This document shows, piece after piece, positions 21,894-33,966 of a DNA stretch of 64,000 bases. The DNA comes from Schistocerca nitens (Eukaryota > Arthropoda > Insecta > Orthoptera > Acrididae). Location of the stretch: the NCBI RefSeq assembly GCF_023898315.1, contig NC_064614.1, positions 73,172,501 to 73,236,500 of the forward strand. The letters are read 5' to 3'. The translations under genes and the position numbers were made by a program. Position 1 is the first letter of the stretch. Every line of letters begins with the position of its first letter. Below the pieces are notes generated by a model that saw only the letters and a program-made list of their open reading frames with translations, was not told the DNA's origin and searched no databases.

Positions 21894-22194
21894 TATAACT
21901 GCTGTAACGTAATATTAGCGGCAGTTCCCAAAAGATGTTGCTTGACGATATTTAGTCTAATTTTAAATCACCAAGAACACACACCACTTGGCCTGTTTAA
22001 GACTCCTTTATTGACTTCTGCTTAGCAGTCATCTCAGAATCATCACATCTTTGGTACCAAAAAATAAACAAACAAAAAATAAAATGTTAAAGATGTTACA
22101 TCATGCTATCAGTAATGAACTATAACCATTAACGGTCTTGGCAACTTCATAAAATACAAAAATTCCATTAATATTCATCAGTGTTGCCCTCACA
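21894..22194 (-). repeat. 5' LTR of the CsRn1-like element
   Basis: 301 bp, aligned throughout to 16924-17216 with scattered differences and small indels (for example caaacaaaaaat). Confidence 0.93.
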
Positions 22195-22198
22195 GTCC

Positions 22199-23166
22199 CA
22201 AACATGAGTCTGCAGTACATTCTTGAGCTAACATAAAAAATAATTCATATTACACTTTACTGGACTCAGAAAACTTTACCTTGGCTTGTGCAGTGACATC
22301 AAAAACTGATCCCGGATGACACTACAGGGTGAAAGTATGCGAATTATGCTTTTTATTTTTATATCAGCTCTGTCTGACAAGAATCGCACCGCAAACTGGC
22401 ACTTCAGCAATTCTTGATGCGACCCTCCTAGCTGAATCTATTAACAAGCTGTAACCCTAGGAATTTAATAATATGAGGTACTTCTAGTATCGGTCGTCAT
22501 AGTTTGGACGTGTATTAGCGGGAAACCTCTTAGACGTTATGAAATACAACATCGTGTTTTTACAACGTTTAGTGATACTACTTTTTTGTTTATGTCTCAC
22601 CCTACGTACTACAGTAAAGCAATGAAATTAGTGTGTGTTTTCTTATAGGAGACTGATAGTATGTGATGTGTATAAACGTGAAGAAGCTAACCACGTAACG
22701 TCAAGTATAGCAACGTATATAGCTTAACAAAGGTACTCAGACAACTCAACTGCAACACAAATTGTCGATGGTCTGATTGAAACATGTAGATTTGAAATAT
22801 GATTGAAATTATGTAACTGACAGTAATTTGAAAATCAACTGTTGGAATGGGAATGGCATGTACGCGTGTATGTTATCTCGTCGCTTATCCACTTTGCCCT
22901 GTATGGAACTTTTCTGACTGCGAGAATGTAAATTGTCTATAACTTTAAACCAAACCAAAACTGCATGAACTCACGCAACAAGGAAACTAAATTTGATGCA
23001 GCACTATTCATTTGAAATTGGCCTTCTTAATAAAACAAAACCTGATCAGTTTGAAAATAATACTCCCTGTGCTTAAAGAATGATGTCCATGACGTAATAA
23101 AATTTCTTTCCCTTATCTGCGCAGTAGCAATGCTGCTCTCTGTTAGTACTTTAAATTGTATAGCTA
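22199..23166. other. AT-rich intergenic DNA
   Basis: No gene or repeat recognised. Confidence 0.5.
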
Positions 23167-24035
23167 GTAGTAAGTTGGTCGTATTCACGATTTCCTCTTC
23201 AAAGTAACATACCGTACTTATTATTTAACACAAAATGACATAAAAAATTTAAGTTTTTCACGAGCTGCTAGTTGAGGATATGTGTGAACTTCAAATGACA
23301 CGACGAACCGTCTCGTTCTGCATATGGATTCAAACCCAGGTCATGCAGACTAAGGAAAGATTTCGTGACTGACGGAAACTAACAGTTATTCCTGACTAGG
23401 CATACAGAGAGTGATGTACCTCGATTTTAGACAGTATCAGTTAGGAAATATCAACTTTAAATTACATAACGTAAACATTTTTAACGGACGCGAATTGCTA
23501 CCCAGCATCTATTGTCCCTGTTAACGAACTACGAGAGATGTTAAATATTGCTTCTTCACTAGTAACTCACTTGAAATGCCGTGAGGCAAAGCTTTGTGTT
23601 GGACAGGGATTCGAACCCAGAACCTAATCGGATTGTTATCGAAGCACAATCAACTGTGACGTATCGGATTTTCTCGGCAGTAGCAAGATGTTTTAACTGA
23701 AATGAGAAAACAAACGTTAAATATGGGTTTGTTACACCAGCAGCGACATGTGAGCATGTTTGAACTAGGAATAATATGACGAAGAGATCAGTGCTGAGTG
23801 GTAATCGAAACCCACACATACCGTTGCTGACTACACACAAACAGACGTCAGGTACGGAATTTTTCTCCACCAGCAGCTCCGAATAGCATCCTTGAACTTA
23901 CAGTGATCTCTCAAATAGTTCTGTGTCTCACTGAGAGTCAAAAACGTCAGATATCGTTAGTGTTGACAACGAATGAAAAACATTAAAAATCAAAATTATT
24001 ATCCACCAGCAAATAGGTGTTCTCATGCTAGAGCT
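23167..24035 (+). repeat. Left arm of a ~0.9-kb inverted repeat pair
   Basis: This segment is the reverse complement of 43003-43938 along its whole length at high identity, apart from a ~70-bp block near 43335-43404 present only in the right arm. It contains several diverged copies of an attcgaaccc motif (near 23327, 23605, 23803), the complement of a tRNA B box. No protein-coding sequence was recognised. Confidence 0.93.
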
Positions 24036-24992
24036 GATTTTACTTGTACTTGATTGAACTACAGACGTTGAAAAATCTGGTGCTGGACTGTGATTTGAAT
24101 TCGTATCTCCTCTCTCGAGGATCTGAATCTCTAGGAACAGTATAGTTCAGTCATTTAGTTCCTTTTCCCAAGACTGCAATCTTCTCTAGGTCTCCTCCAG
24201 AGGTAAGTATGTGGGGTCCGATACTCATCCAGTACAAAAATATTCATAATTTCATTTCAAGCCCTATCACGTGCACACCGGCATGCTAGTGAAAATTAAC
24301 ATTCATTTTTAAAGCCTGTTCGTGTTTTACCAACATTCGCAATAGGTGTCGTTTTCCTGCTCAGACACGGACACGTCTTACTGTTGGTGAGTAACCGATT
24401 CATACTTAAGCTATATTCGTGGATGATAAAGAAGGACGGTAGGTGTGCTGTCCGATTGTCGCTGAGGCACAAAAACTTGTATCCTTATTTTAGATTTAAA
24501 CACCTAGCAGCTAGTAAGAAAAACCGATACATAGCATTTGATTTTACTTAGTTAACAATCCGATTACGTGTTGGATTCGTATCTCCATCACAGAACTTCA
24601 CATCATGAGCTTCATCTGTAAATGCATGCACACTTTGTTACTTCTGAATGGAGGTATATCAGACATCTTTCGTTGTTAGTTAACAGAGACGAAAGGGTCT
24701 TGATAGGAGTTCCGGTTTATTGCAAACACTGTTGTCTATTATTTTCAAGTTTAGATTTGGTTACTGATATTGGCGAAAATTTCGGTAATTCATGACTCTT
24801 CATGGCTAGTCAGCAATATGATTAGATTAGATTTGATTCGATTAATATTTATTCCATAGATCATGAATACGACACTTCGTAATGATATGGAACGTGTCAT
24901 TTTGGTGAAAGATTTCTTTACATACAATGATGCAATTTCATTACAACAATTATTAACTCTCTATCTCGTTCTTTTTTTATATTTATCTCTCT

Positions 24993-25070
<78 letters not shown>

Positions 25071-27668
25071 TTGATTTTTATTTTTATTTGTTTGTTGTGC
25101 ACTACTATCAGCCATGCAGGAAAACGTCCATGAATGAATTTCTTAGGTTTGAGTACACCTACGAAAGGAATGTAAAAACTAGAAGGGTTACTGATTTATG
25201 ATGCTTAGTTTACAGTCAATTCTGAGTGTTATTAGTAACTTCACTCCAGACCCTAAACCTGGTTACAGAAATGCGAATCAGACGCATTACGTATTCCAGG
25301 CCGTGCCAGCCGCGTCTTTGAGATGCCAGCTATAGTCACTTCCCAGCCCTCTGTAGGAATATAAAAGTTCGCCTTCTTCCTGCTGGTTCTGTAACTGAGA
25401 TTTGGCAAAAAGGCAAGGTATGTTTGGCAACTCTGTGATCGACGAGTTACTTCCTGGTGTTTACGGAATTAAGCCTCAAAGTTCACTTGATTTTACCTAC
25501 CATTTCCATTGAATAAACTGAGTTATTGTCGCTTGAGATTTAACAAAAGATTGTAAATTTGCGGTTGTCAGCCCAGGAAAGTCGCTGCACGTGGAAATTG
25601 CAACTAATCGTGTCCTTTAAATAGCGATTTACGAGTTCTAGTCAGTACTGGCCTCGTATTAGGATTCCCAGAAACTTACGTTTTTGCTAGCTCTGAGGTA
25701 ACATATTGACCTGTAGAAATGCGTCTGTTTTGGTTCGCGGTTACAGTCTCACTGACTGTGACGTTTTTATCCCTTCTGTGAAAGAGCTGTAAGCAGTCAG
25801 ATAAAACATCGATAAGGAAAATGCAAGAATATACTTTCGGCTCATAGTGCAACGGTGAAAAACTTACAATGCCGCACAACAGGTGATGCCTCTTTCCGTT
25901 GCTGGCAAGCAAATTTTGGGTTTCTAGAATTACATAACCTTATTTATGAAATGCTACATTTGCATACCTCTTGAGTATGACTCAGCATACCAATTAAACA
26001 CAGACCCAATCGAAATCTAAGTGAGTACTATTTTACTAATTTGGTTCGATAGAGGCACGTTTGTGTACAGATACTCAGCTTTATTAAAACAGGCTTTGGT
26101 CGTAAGGTTATCGTGGGTAGTTTTATTTCATTTCTTATAATACAGTGCACAATTTTCGTAGGGTTTCTTTTAGTCTTGTTTAAACAATAGTAAACATGAG
26201 TGAGACATTAATCATCAACGATATATGCGATGTTACTTATAACAGTCTGATAATGCACATGCAGTTTATTGGTTACATGCATGTAGAAATCTTGTTCTGA
26301 GTTAAAGCTGTCGAACAAGGTTTGAAGAAGAATAAGATGCCATCCCACACGACAGCTAATGTAGAAAATACTTTTTTGACGTATTTTGGCACGATGCGCT
26401 CTCCCCATACATAGTACAAAAGTTTCGAGGCGCATGTGCTGCCTGGCCATCTATTAAACCTGAAAAGAACAAAATGTCACAGTAGTTGCCCTTTTTCCAC
26501 ATGCGACTATTTTGGGTTGAGAAGTGAAGGGAATTACATTCAAAGTTCCATTAGATTGACAACTTCCTCAGGCAGGAGAACTGCGTTTTGAAAAATGCAG
26601 CAGCGAATGTATGTGAACGTTTTGTCTAGGGTGCACTACACTCACCGTTACACTATTAGCTGAACGGTAGACACAGCATCTCCAAAAGTCAAGAACAATT
26701 CCTCCAGAACTTCCGCATTCCACAGTGTTGTGAGATAATGCATATGGCCGGATGTAGACTTCTGAGAGACAGACAGTTACAGCTTTTCCCTTGCACTCCA
26801 CGGCGTTTTCAAGAAACAGTTAGAACAGAGTAGCTCAAGTGGAAAAGAACACTTCCTATTTAAATTTCTGTATCCTACACTGTTGGCAGTTCTGTGTAGA
26901 TGACAGTTACGTGATTTTATTTCGGTGGTTACAAAATAGAGTCGAATGTATGTACTGGGTAGCCGAGGCAGCTAGTTCATGGTGATTCGGTCAACCAAGG
27001 AAATGAATGTACTGAACATGATGCAAACCACTACAGGGAGCCTGTGTCAGAATTCTCATCCAGTGTGGCGCAACGGCGTTACAATAAAAAAACCAGTGAC
27101 GGAGAAGAGGTTTTGGTGCAGTTGGATGGCTGATAGATTCATATGCTCATAGTCTGGGTTCGTTTGCAACTTCCGCCGATGATTTTTGGTAGGGAGAGAC
27201 AGATTAAATTATCTTCTGGCTACGCCAAGTGAAGAAGGTATAATGGCATTGAGGTCTTGCGACGGATTTTTACGTGCGTGCGTGTGATGCACTAATTGCG
27301 ACGGATTATACGTTGCTGCTGCAATGCAATTTCTTTTATAATTTTTGTTCACCTACCTCTTTGCAGCGGTAGATCTTCGCACGTAAACTCCTGACTGCAG
27401 CTACTTACGAGATTACAGAAAAGCAGTGTTGAGGAAACTGTAACCTCATAGCTACACGCCGGAGCCTGCTATAAGTAAAATTTGCTGAAAATTTTCTATG
27501 TACTTTAAAGAAATGATTCGGAAAGGGGATGTCACCCGTACTTTAAACATGAAGTTCAAATTTAAACTTTCAATAGCTCTTTATTGCCATTAAGCAAGAT
27601 CATCAGCCCACATTTACGAAAATTACTAAAGTTTCTGCTCACAGTTATCACCATATCTAAAACAGCCA
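24036..27668. other. Unassigned DNA between the left arm and the Gypsy LTR
   Basis: Mostly AT-rich. Further B-box-like complements occur near 24095 and 24575. A TATAAAAG lies at 25364 without a recognisable gene. Short minus-strand frames (25676, 26208, 26568) resemble nothing. Confidence 0.45.
24985..25070. repeat. Compound (CT)n(CA)n microsatellite
   Basis: A CT run passes directly into a CA run, together about 85 bp. Confidence 0.98.
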
Positions 27669-28789
27669 GAACTTTTACCTTCCCAGATTCCGAAACCAAT
27701 TACTTGTAATACAGTCAATGATCGGCCAATTACTTCTGCACACGGTATTCAGTGGTTGTCTTTAGTAAAAGTTTATGCTCGTCATAAAACACTCAGTAAG
27801 AATATACTCAGTACCGCCACGCTATATAATTCAAAGTTCACTGGCGATTTTCGTCGGAACGAATTATCACAACACTAAAGTTTTCATAAACAGTTTCTGG
27901 TCACTACCAGATACCATTAACACTGGACCATAACGCGGAAGTCAACCCAAGACTTCATCTTACACATAATGCGAAAAGTCACATCCAGCATAACCGCCTC
28001 CAATCAAAGCTAGCTCGCGACTCCTCCTCTCACTCTCCCACACTCAAAACTATATCTCCTCGCTAGGCGGCCAACCGTCTCGCTTCTCATTCACTAGTAG
28101 GGGAACCACTAGTGGATTCGTTCCCCCGTTACAGAGTTGGAACACTTGCCAGTTCCTGTAGAGAATTACATGAATGATTTTTAATAATGCCGAACGTCCC
28201 ACATACTCTCACACACGCATTCTCATTCGCACGCACCCTAACACACAATACACATATTTACTTAAAATTCTTGAAATTACTATTATAGAAAAGTCACAGA
28301 GGTTTTCTGAAACTAAAAACTTTCCAAATTTATATATGAACACTGATAGTGTTATCAGAACATCGTACATAGTCACTAAAGAGGAACTATTACAACACTG
28401 TATTTATTTAAATTCTTGACTGTTGGAAAATTACGTTTTTTTATGGAATTTTACTAAGTTCCAAAATACAACTATTTTTGATCTCAGACTTTGGCATATT
28501 GTTAGTTTTCACAACAGAAGGATGTACATCAAATATGACGTTCCTCAGGTTATTCCTTTATTAGTTATTAATATTTTTAGTTTCGTATAATGTAAGTGGC
28601 CAGCCAGCGCTACTCCACTGCTTTCACACACGCAGCTGCAACAGATGGTCGTGACGTCAGTCTGCAGGACACAACTCGTCCGTTACTAACCGTATAATAC
28701 TCTACCAGCTTACATTGCAGCCCACATACATTCTGAAGTAAAGCTTTTAATAGACGATTTGGTGATCGCGCACTGGTTGTGGCGCCACA
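27669..28789 (-). repeat. 3' LTR, with a ~250-bp internal deletion
   Basis: Aligned to 40995-42611 from ACTTTTACC to CGCCACA. It lacks the SINE found at 41204-41442, so its sequence at about 27865 is the empty site. It also lacks about 250 bp (equivalent to 41670-41918); the join falls at a shared catt, which fits a microhomology deletion. Confidence 0.9.
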
Positions 28790-31189
28790 CACCTCCTGAT
28801 CAACTAAAATTTTTGATTTCTTAACAAATTTTCGTTTCTTAATATTTTTCTATTAAAGATTTACTTTAACCGTTATTATTTGTCACTTCTGGTTCTGTAT
28901 ATATTTCATTCATCAATACCTAGGGCTGATGTCCTACAATCAGTTAACTCTGGACGTATATGTTAAATCATCAATACTAAAATAAAAAGTTACAATCTTC
29001 ATTTTTTTTACAAGTTGCTGAAAAGGAAACAAACCTACAATACACTCTTTTTACATCACATACACACCAACAACATAATCGCTTTGGTGAGCGTCACCTC
29101 TGAACACTTACACGTTTCACTTCTGCTAACACTCGTTGTCCGACATGGTCGTGCTTTGGAGGTCAGTCCTTTACTGACATTATGCAGGCCACACCCTGCC
29201 TCTCTTCCTAAAACAACCTCCTGGTACTCTCTCTAACGCTAGATAGTGAAGAAAGAAAGAAGATAGTAAAAAGTTCTGAGTGAAATGAAGGGTAAGGTTG
29301 ACAATACGAATGAAAGGAAATAGTATTGTCATACGACTGAAGACCTCATGTTACTACAACCTTACGCCAGCGCACCTGAAAAATTCAGCTGGCCTCAGTT
29401 TCCACCCTTAAATGCTACATCTTAACCTAACACAATAACCCTCTCAAAATTATTTTAATCATAGATTTCTTGACTCTTACTGAATAACTCTACTTTTCCA
29501 AGTCATCATGCAAAATTTTCTTTCCAATATTTCGATTTACAAATATCCTCTTTTTTTTAGTTAAAAGTGAACTAACTTTCCTACCATCACTACCAAAGTG
29601 GCACGTTTAGTGTTAATTTTTCTTCAATTTTTTTCATCGCAATGAATCAAACGAGTTACTGTTACATATAAATATATACAAATTATTTCTAACAAATAGT
29701 ACACAAATACACTTCAAATTTCAGCCAGTGCTTATGGCTCTCCAAATCCAGTACACCACGTAACCTTACAAACCACAAAATTATTCATATATATACAATT
29801 TTTCTCCAGGCAATCTCCTGCAGTCCTGTACAAGGAAAACAACATCTGAAAACACATATAAACACTACACATTCCTTAAAACTACTAATCTTAAAATTGT
29901 TCTATTGAACTTGAATGGTTCAGATTCATATATGGGTCCCTCTTGACTAAAGTCAACTTAGGGTTTCCAAGCCAGCCTTTTGCTGCTCTGTTACAATAAT
30001 CTCCAACTGAGGTTTCGCAAAATTCAACATCAGGTTTCTCTAGTCACTTTCAGTATTTGTTACATAGTCATATCCACACTGCACTCACTCAGGTTAGTAA
30101 TGGTTAATAACGTCTTAATTTATTCTGGGTTACTTCAGGTTCCTTCTCACTTCTGTCATTTATACATCCACCTGTTTTTAAGCTTTGATCCCGTTTCGTT
30201 TACTTACATTACCTCACTCTCTTTACAAACATAGCCTCTCCTTCTTTTACCAACATTGAGCAGGCAACACCTTGCCTCTCACTCCTTTGTGTATTATTAT
30301 TTATCAGGCAACACTTTTAGTTTTATGTTACACATTACCATCGTTTTACAGCCAGCCTTACTGCTCTGTAATCATTTCCTCTCATACATTCTTATTGAAA
30401 CATTTTCTCATTACCTTACACAAATATTCTTCTTACAACATATTACCATTATTTTACAGACTGCCTTGCTGCTCTGTATCATACATTAACCTCCCTTACC
30501 AAAACAACCTCCCGAGGTTCTCACGCCATTTATTCACATACTTAATACGACGATTGAGCAGGCAACACCTAACCTCTCAGTCCTTTACTGACATTATGCA
30601 GGCCACACCCTGCCTCTCTTCCTAAAACAACCTCCTGGTACTCTCTCTAACGCTAGATAGTGAAGAAAGAAAGAAGATAGTAAAAAGTTCTGAGTGAAAT
30701 GAAGGGTGACAATACGAATGAAAGGAAATAGTATTCTCATACGACTCAAGACCTAGTGCTCGTCAAGTACTTAGCTCTGCAAAGAGTGCAAAGCCCTCTG
30801 AAGTTTTCTCGTCTCTGAGGCTCCTAGACAGTGAAGAAAGAAAGATGATAGTAAAAAGTTTTGAATGAAATAAGGGGAAGGTTGACAATACGAAATGAAA
30901 AGAAATAGTATTGTCAAACGACTCGAGACCTAGTGTTCGTCACGCACTGAGCTCTCGACTCTGCTCTCTTTGTACATACTTCTTCAGGTCAATGATATTT
31001 CTTAAGCCTAGCAGCTTATGAGACTTTACAAATTCCAACCTGTAAGTATTAGGGCGAGGCTCCTCTATTATTCTAAATGGTCCCACATACTCGTCAGTAA
31101 ACTTTTTTGTTTCCGAGGTAAGTTTTTTGGACTTCTCCTTGGTCTTTATTAGTACTAAATCACCTATTTGGAAGCTAGTGGGATTGGCT
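28790..31189 (-). other. Noncoding 3' region of the large Gypsy element, with repeated modules
   Basis: No env-like protein was seen. A module of about 180 bp (cagtcctttactgacattat, then gctagatagtgaagaaagaa, then ggaaatagtattg) occurs at 29159-29349 and 30576-30753, with a partial third copy at 30822-30945. A gcaggcaacacc-type motif also recurs (30258, 30558). The short purine tract aggagg next to 28790 on the minus strand is a candidate polypurine tract. Confidence 0.75.
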
Positions 31190-31909
31190 CTAGCAATCGT
31201 GTCTTCTCCTTCTTTCCAGTGCCTTCTTCCTTATGTTAGCACGTGCCAGTTTCTTCTTTTCTTCCATAGCTAAATCAGTAAGACTAGGGAATTCTACAAG
31301 ATCAAACAAGATATTATTTGGCCTAATTCCACACATTAGTTCTACGGGTGCAAACCCTGTGGCTTTATGCTTAAGATGGTTAATGACCTCCTCAAAATAT
31401 TCTGTATAGTTGGCCCATGCAGAATGTTTCTTGTGACAGTAAGTCCTACATAACCTGTTTAGTTCCTTCATAATTCTCTCACACATATTGCCTTGAGGAA
31501 AATAAGCTGAGGTTTTAATATGTTCTACCCCACATTGTTTTAGGCACTCCTCAAATTTCTTAGAAATAAACTGTGGCCCATTGTCCGATGATATAGCTTT
31601 GGGCACTCCTATATTTGCAAAGTAATCCTTTTCCAATTTGGTTACTATTACTTTAGAATTAGCTTTCTTAATGGGGTAAAATCTAACATACTTGGAGAAA
31701 CCATCTACCATTACGAAAACATATTCACAACAACCTCGTGACACTGGTAGTGGACCAAATAAGTCCACAGCGACTAAATCCAGTCGATTCTGTGATTGTA
31801 CAGAATACATCTGACCTTGAATAATTTTATTGTTGGCTCTTACTTTCTGACATCGGTCAGATGATTCTAATCGCCGTTGCACCCTTCTCCAAATATTATT
31901 AAAGGTCAC
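31190..31909 (-). CDS. Gypsy integrase (partial frame)
   Basis: 239 codons from the first Met. The core is complete: LVAVDLFGPLPVSRG (Asp), AISSDNGPQF (Asp) and PQGNMCERIMKELNR (Glu), followed by the region SAWANYTEYFEEVINHLKH and a basic C-terminus. The zinc-binding N-terminus lies upstream in the same direction but is cut off by stops near 31970, and one of its Cys appears replaced (SSDRCQK). Family role: strand transfer of the element's cDNA into chromosomal DNA. Confidence 0.88.
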   Translation of the reverse strand: MTFNNIWRRVQRRLESSDRCQKVRANNKIIQGQMYSVQSQNRLDLVAVDLFGPLPVSRGCCEYVFVMVDGFSKYVRFYPIKKANSKVIVTKLEKDYFANIGVPKAISSDNGPQFISKKFEECLKQCGVEHIKTSAYFPQGNMCERIMKELNRLCRTYCHKKHSAWANYTEYFEEVINHLKHKATGFAPVELMCGIRPNNILFDLVEFPSLTDLAMEEKKKLARANIRKKALERRRRHDC

Positions 31910-31969
31910 TACTTCATTTAACTTAGCAATACACTTACGAGCTCCATAGTGTCCGTACTTACGGTGTAT

Positions 31970-33454
31970 CTAGTCAATTAATGCATCAGCATACTGTTCT
32001 GGAAAACAGATTTTCCAGTTCTCCTCAGTACTTTTTCTACGCCTAAATAAGACATCTTTATGCACCTTGTAGAATACCGATAATTTTGGAAAGTCAGAAT
32101 GACCTAATCTGCTTTTCACTAATTTAATACTGTCATCTTGGCTTTGCTTCCTTCGCAGATTCTTACAAATACGTTTGATTGAACCATCATCCTGCAACTG
32201 CATGATTGCCAACAATACTTCATTACATTCTTTATTACAGACGGAATTCCCCTCCGGTCCATTGTCTTTCACACTTCTTGGTAAGGCATCCGCCACAATG
32301 TTCTCCGAACCCTTAATATAGATCATGTTATATTTAAATTGTTGTAGATACAGGGACCATTCCCTTAATCTAGCATGCTTAAGTTGACAGGAATCTAGAT
32401 AGGTGAGGGCACTATGGTCAGTGAAGATTGAAACCTCATGTTCTAAAAGGTACTTCTTGAATTTTTGTAAGCCAAAAATAACAGCTAATGCCTCTAGCTC
32501 GGATATACTATAATTCTTTTCCGCTTGTTGAAGGGACCTACTTGCAAAAGCAATGGTTTTGTGTACTTCTTCTTCTCCTTCTTTCCCAATTTGAAACAGT
32601 TCAACTCCCAATCCATATCCACATGCATCAGATCCTAAACAGAATGGTTTCGAAAAATCTGGGTGGTTTAAGATTTTACTATTAACTAAGGCTTCTTTTA
32701 GATCTTCGAAAGCCTTCTGACATTCAGTAGTCCACTTATATACTACATTCTTCTTTAATAGTTCTCTTAGGCAAGGAGCATTAAACAATTGGCCAGACAC
32801 AAATTTTCTGTAAAAACCAAACAGACCAAACATCCCCTTCAGTGCTTTGCATGTTGTTGGTGCAGCATAGTCTCGGATAGCTCTAATCTTCTCTGGATCA
32901 GGCATGGTACCTTCTCTGCTCACTACATGCCCGAAGAATTTTATCTCCTTCTTTGCAAAATCAGTTTTATCTTATTTTAATTTCATGCCCCCCATTTTTA
33001 TTGGTTTCAATATCTCATCTAAAAATACACAATGTTCTTCCCACGTTGGTGTTGATATTAAAACGTCATCCACATACACTGTTACCCTTCTTAACAAATG
33101 GTCCCCTAACACTTGGGACATAGCTCTTACAAAGACACGTACACCTATATTTAGTCCAAACGGCACCACCTTGTATTGATAACAACTATCTTCAAATAAA
33201 AAGACCGTATACTTTCATGACTCTTTGGCTAAGGGAAGATTCCAGTATCCACAGGCTACGTCTATGGATGTGAAGTACTTTGCGCCTTTAAACTTCTGCA
33301 GCAGTTCTTCTATATTTTTTGGTCTGTCACTCTCAGGTAATACTATTTTATTCAACGCTCTAGCATCTAATACTAATCTAATCGAGCCATCCTTCTTTGG
33401 TACTATTACCAGCGGGTTGCTGTCAACACTTATAGCTCTTTCAATGATTCCCCA
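31970..33454 (-). pseudogene. Gypsy reverse transcriptase (C-terminal part) and RNase H
   Basis: From right to left: SNPLVIVPKKDGSIRLVLDA, then a stop after LAKES near 33215, then VVPFGLNIGVRVFVRAMSQ and the palm motif VYVDDVLIST (33060), a stop near 32970, then GLFGFYRKF, KCQKAFEDLKE, and RNase H with LGSDACGYGLG, EKNYSISELEALAV and IFTDHSALTYL. The frame 32923-31970 is open for 317 codons. In-frame stops and the LINE insertion at 33455 separate it from its N-terminus. Confidence 0.9.
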
Positions 33455-33804
33455 CTTGAATCAGCAGTTGTCTTGTGACAGCCAGAGCGAGAGCACCAGC
33501 AGCAGCGAGTACTGTTTGTATAAAGCGTTTATTTTGCATTTTGTTTACGACCTTCCACTAAGGAAGGGATTCTATTTGTGTTTATCTGCTCTGCATAGTA
33601 ACTAACAGTTCTTGATAAAACTTTACGTAGTTTTCGTGTTAGATTTCTTAGTGTTTTCTTGATCGTTTAGAACAGAAAGCGCCCTAAAACCGTCTTTTGT
33701 TTGTTTCGCGGCCGTTAGCCACTAGTCACTTGAATCAGCAGTTGTCTTGTGACAGCCAGAGCGAGAGCACCAGCAGCAGCGAGTACTGTTTGTATAAAGC
33801 GTTT
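33455..33804 (+). repeat. 5' UTR segment duplicated in tandem, promoter-like
   Basis: The first 76 bp (33455-33530) recur without a visible change at 33729-33804, a period of 274 bp. The sequence after each copy also aligns loosely (acgtagttttcgtgttag versus gcgtagttttcgcgtctc, and cttgatcgttta versus cttgattatcag). This suggests two monomers upstream of ORF1, like the promoter monomers of some mammalian L1 families. Confidence 0.9.
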
Positions 33805-33966
33805 TTGTACTTATTTGCTGCGCTTAGCCTTTAAGTAGTTTTTCTGGGAAAACCTAGCGTAGTTTTCGCGTCTCGTATTTCAGTGAGTGTTCCTTGATTA
33901 TCAGAGTAGCTCATCAGAAGATTATCTTGGGAATTTGTCACCGTATAGAGTAGGGTAAACATAGTC

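Larger units (their letters stand above)
16924..22194 (-). mobile_element. Gypsy-type LTR retrotransposon (CsRn1-like), degenerate
   Basis: Two direct LTRs (16924-17216 and 21894-22194) enclose gag, protease, reverse transcriptase, RNase H and integrase in that order on the minus strand. A 4-bp target duplication GTCC lies at 16920-16923 and 22195-22198. The primer site matches the 3' end of tRNA-Trp, as in the CsRn1/Kabuki lineage. The gag end has a C-YYH-RFG-C-PEKC type motif, also consistent with that clade. Stops and frameshifts in every gene, and a foreign solo LTR in the integrase/RNase H region, show it is dead. Confidence 0.93.

Noticed and set aside
24918..25115. Open frames across 24863-25201 on both strands
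   Set aside because: They read through the (CT)n(CA)n microsatellite (serial VCVC or RERE) and have no other content.
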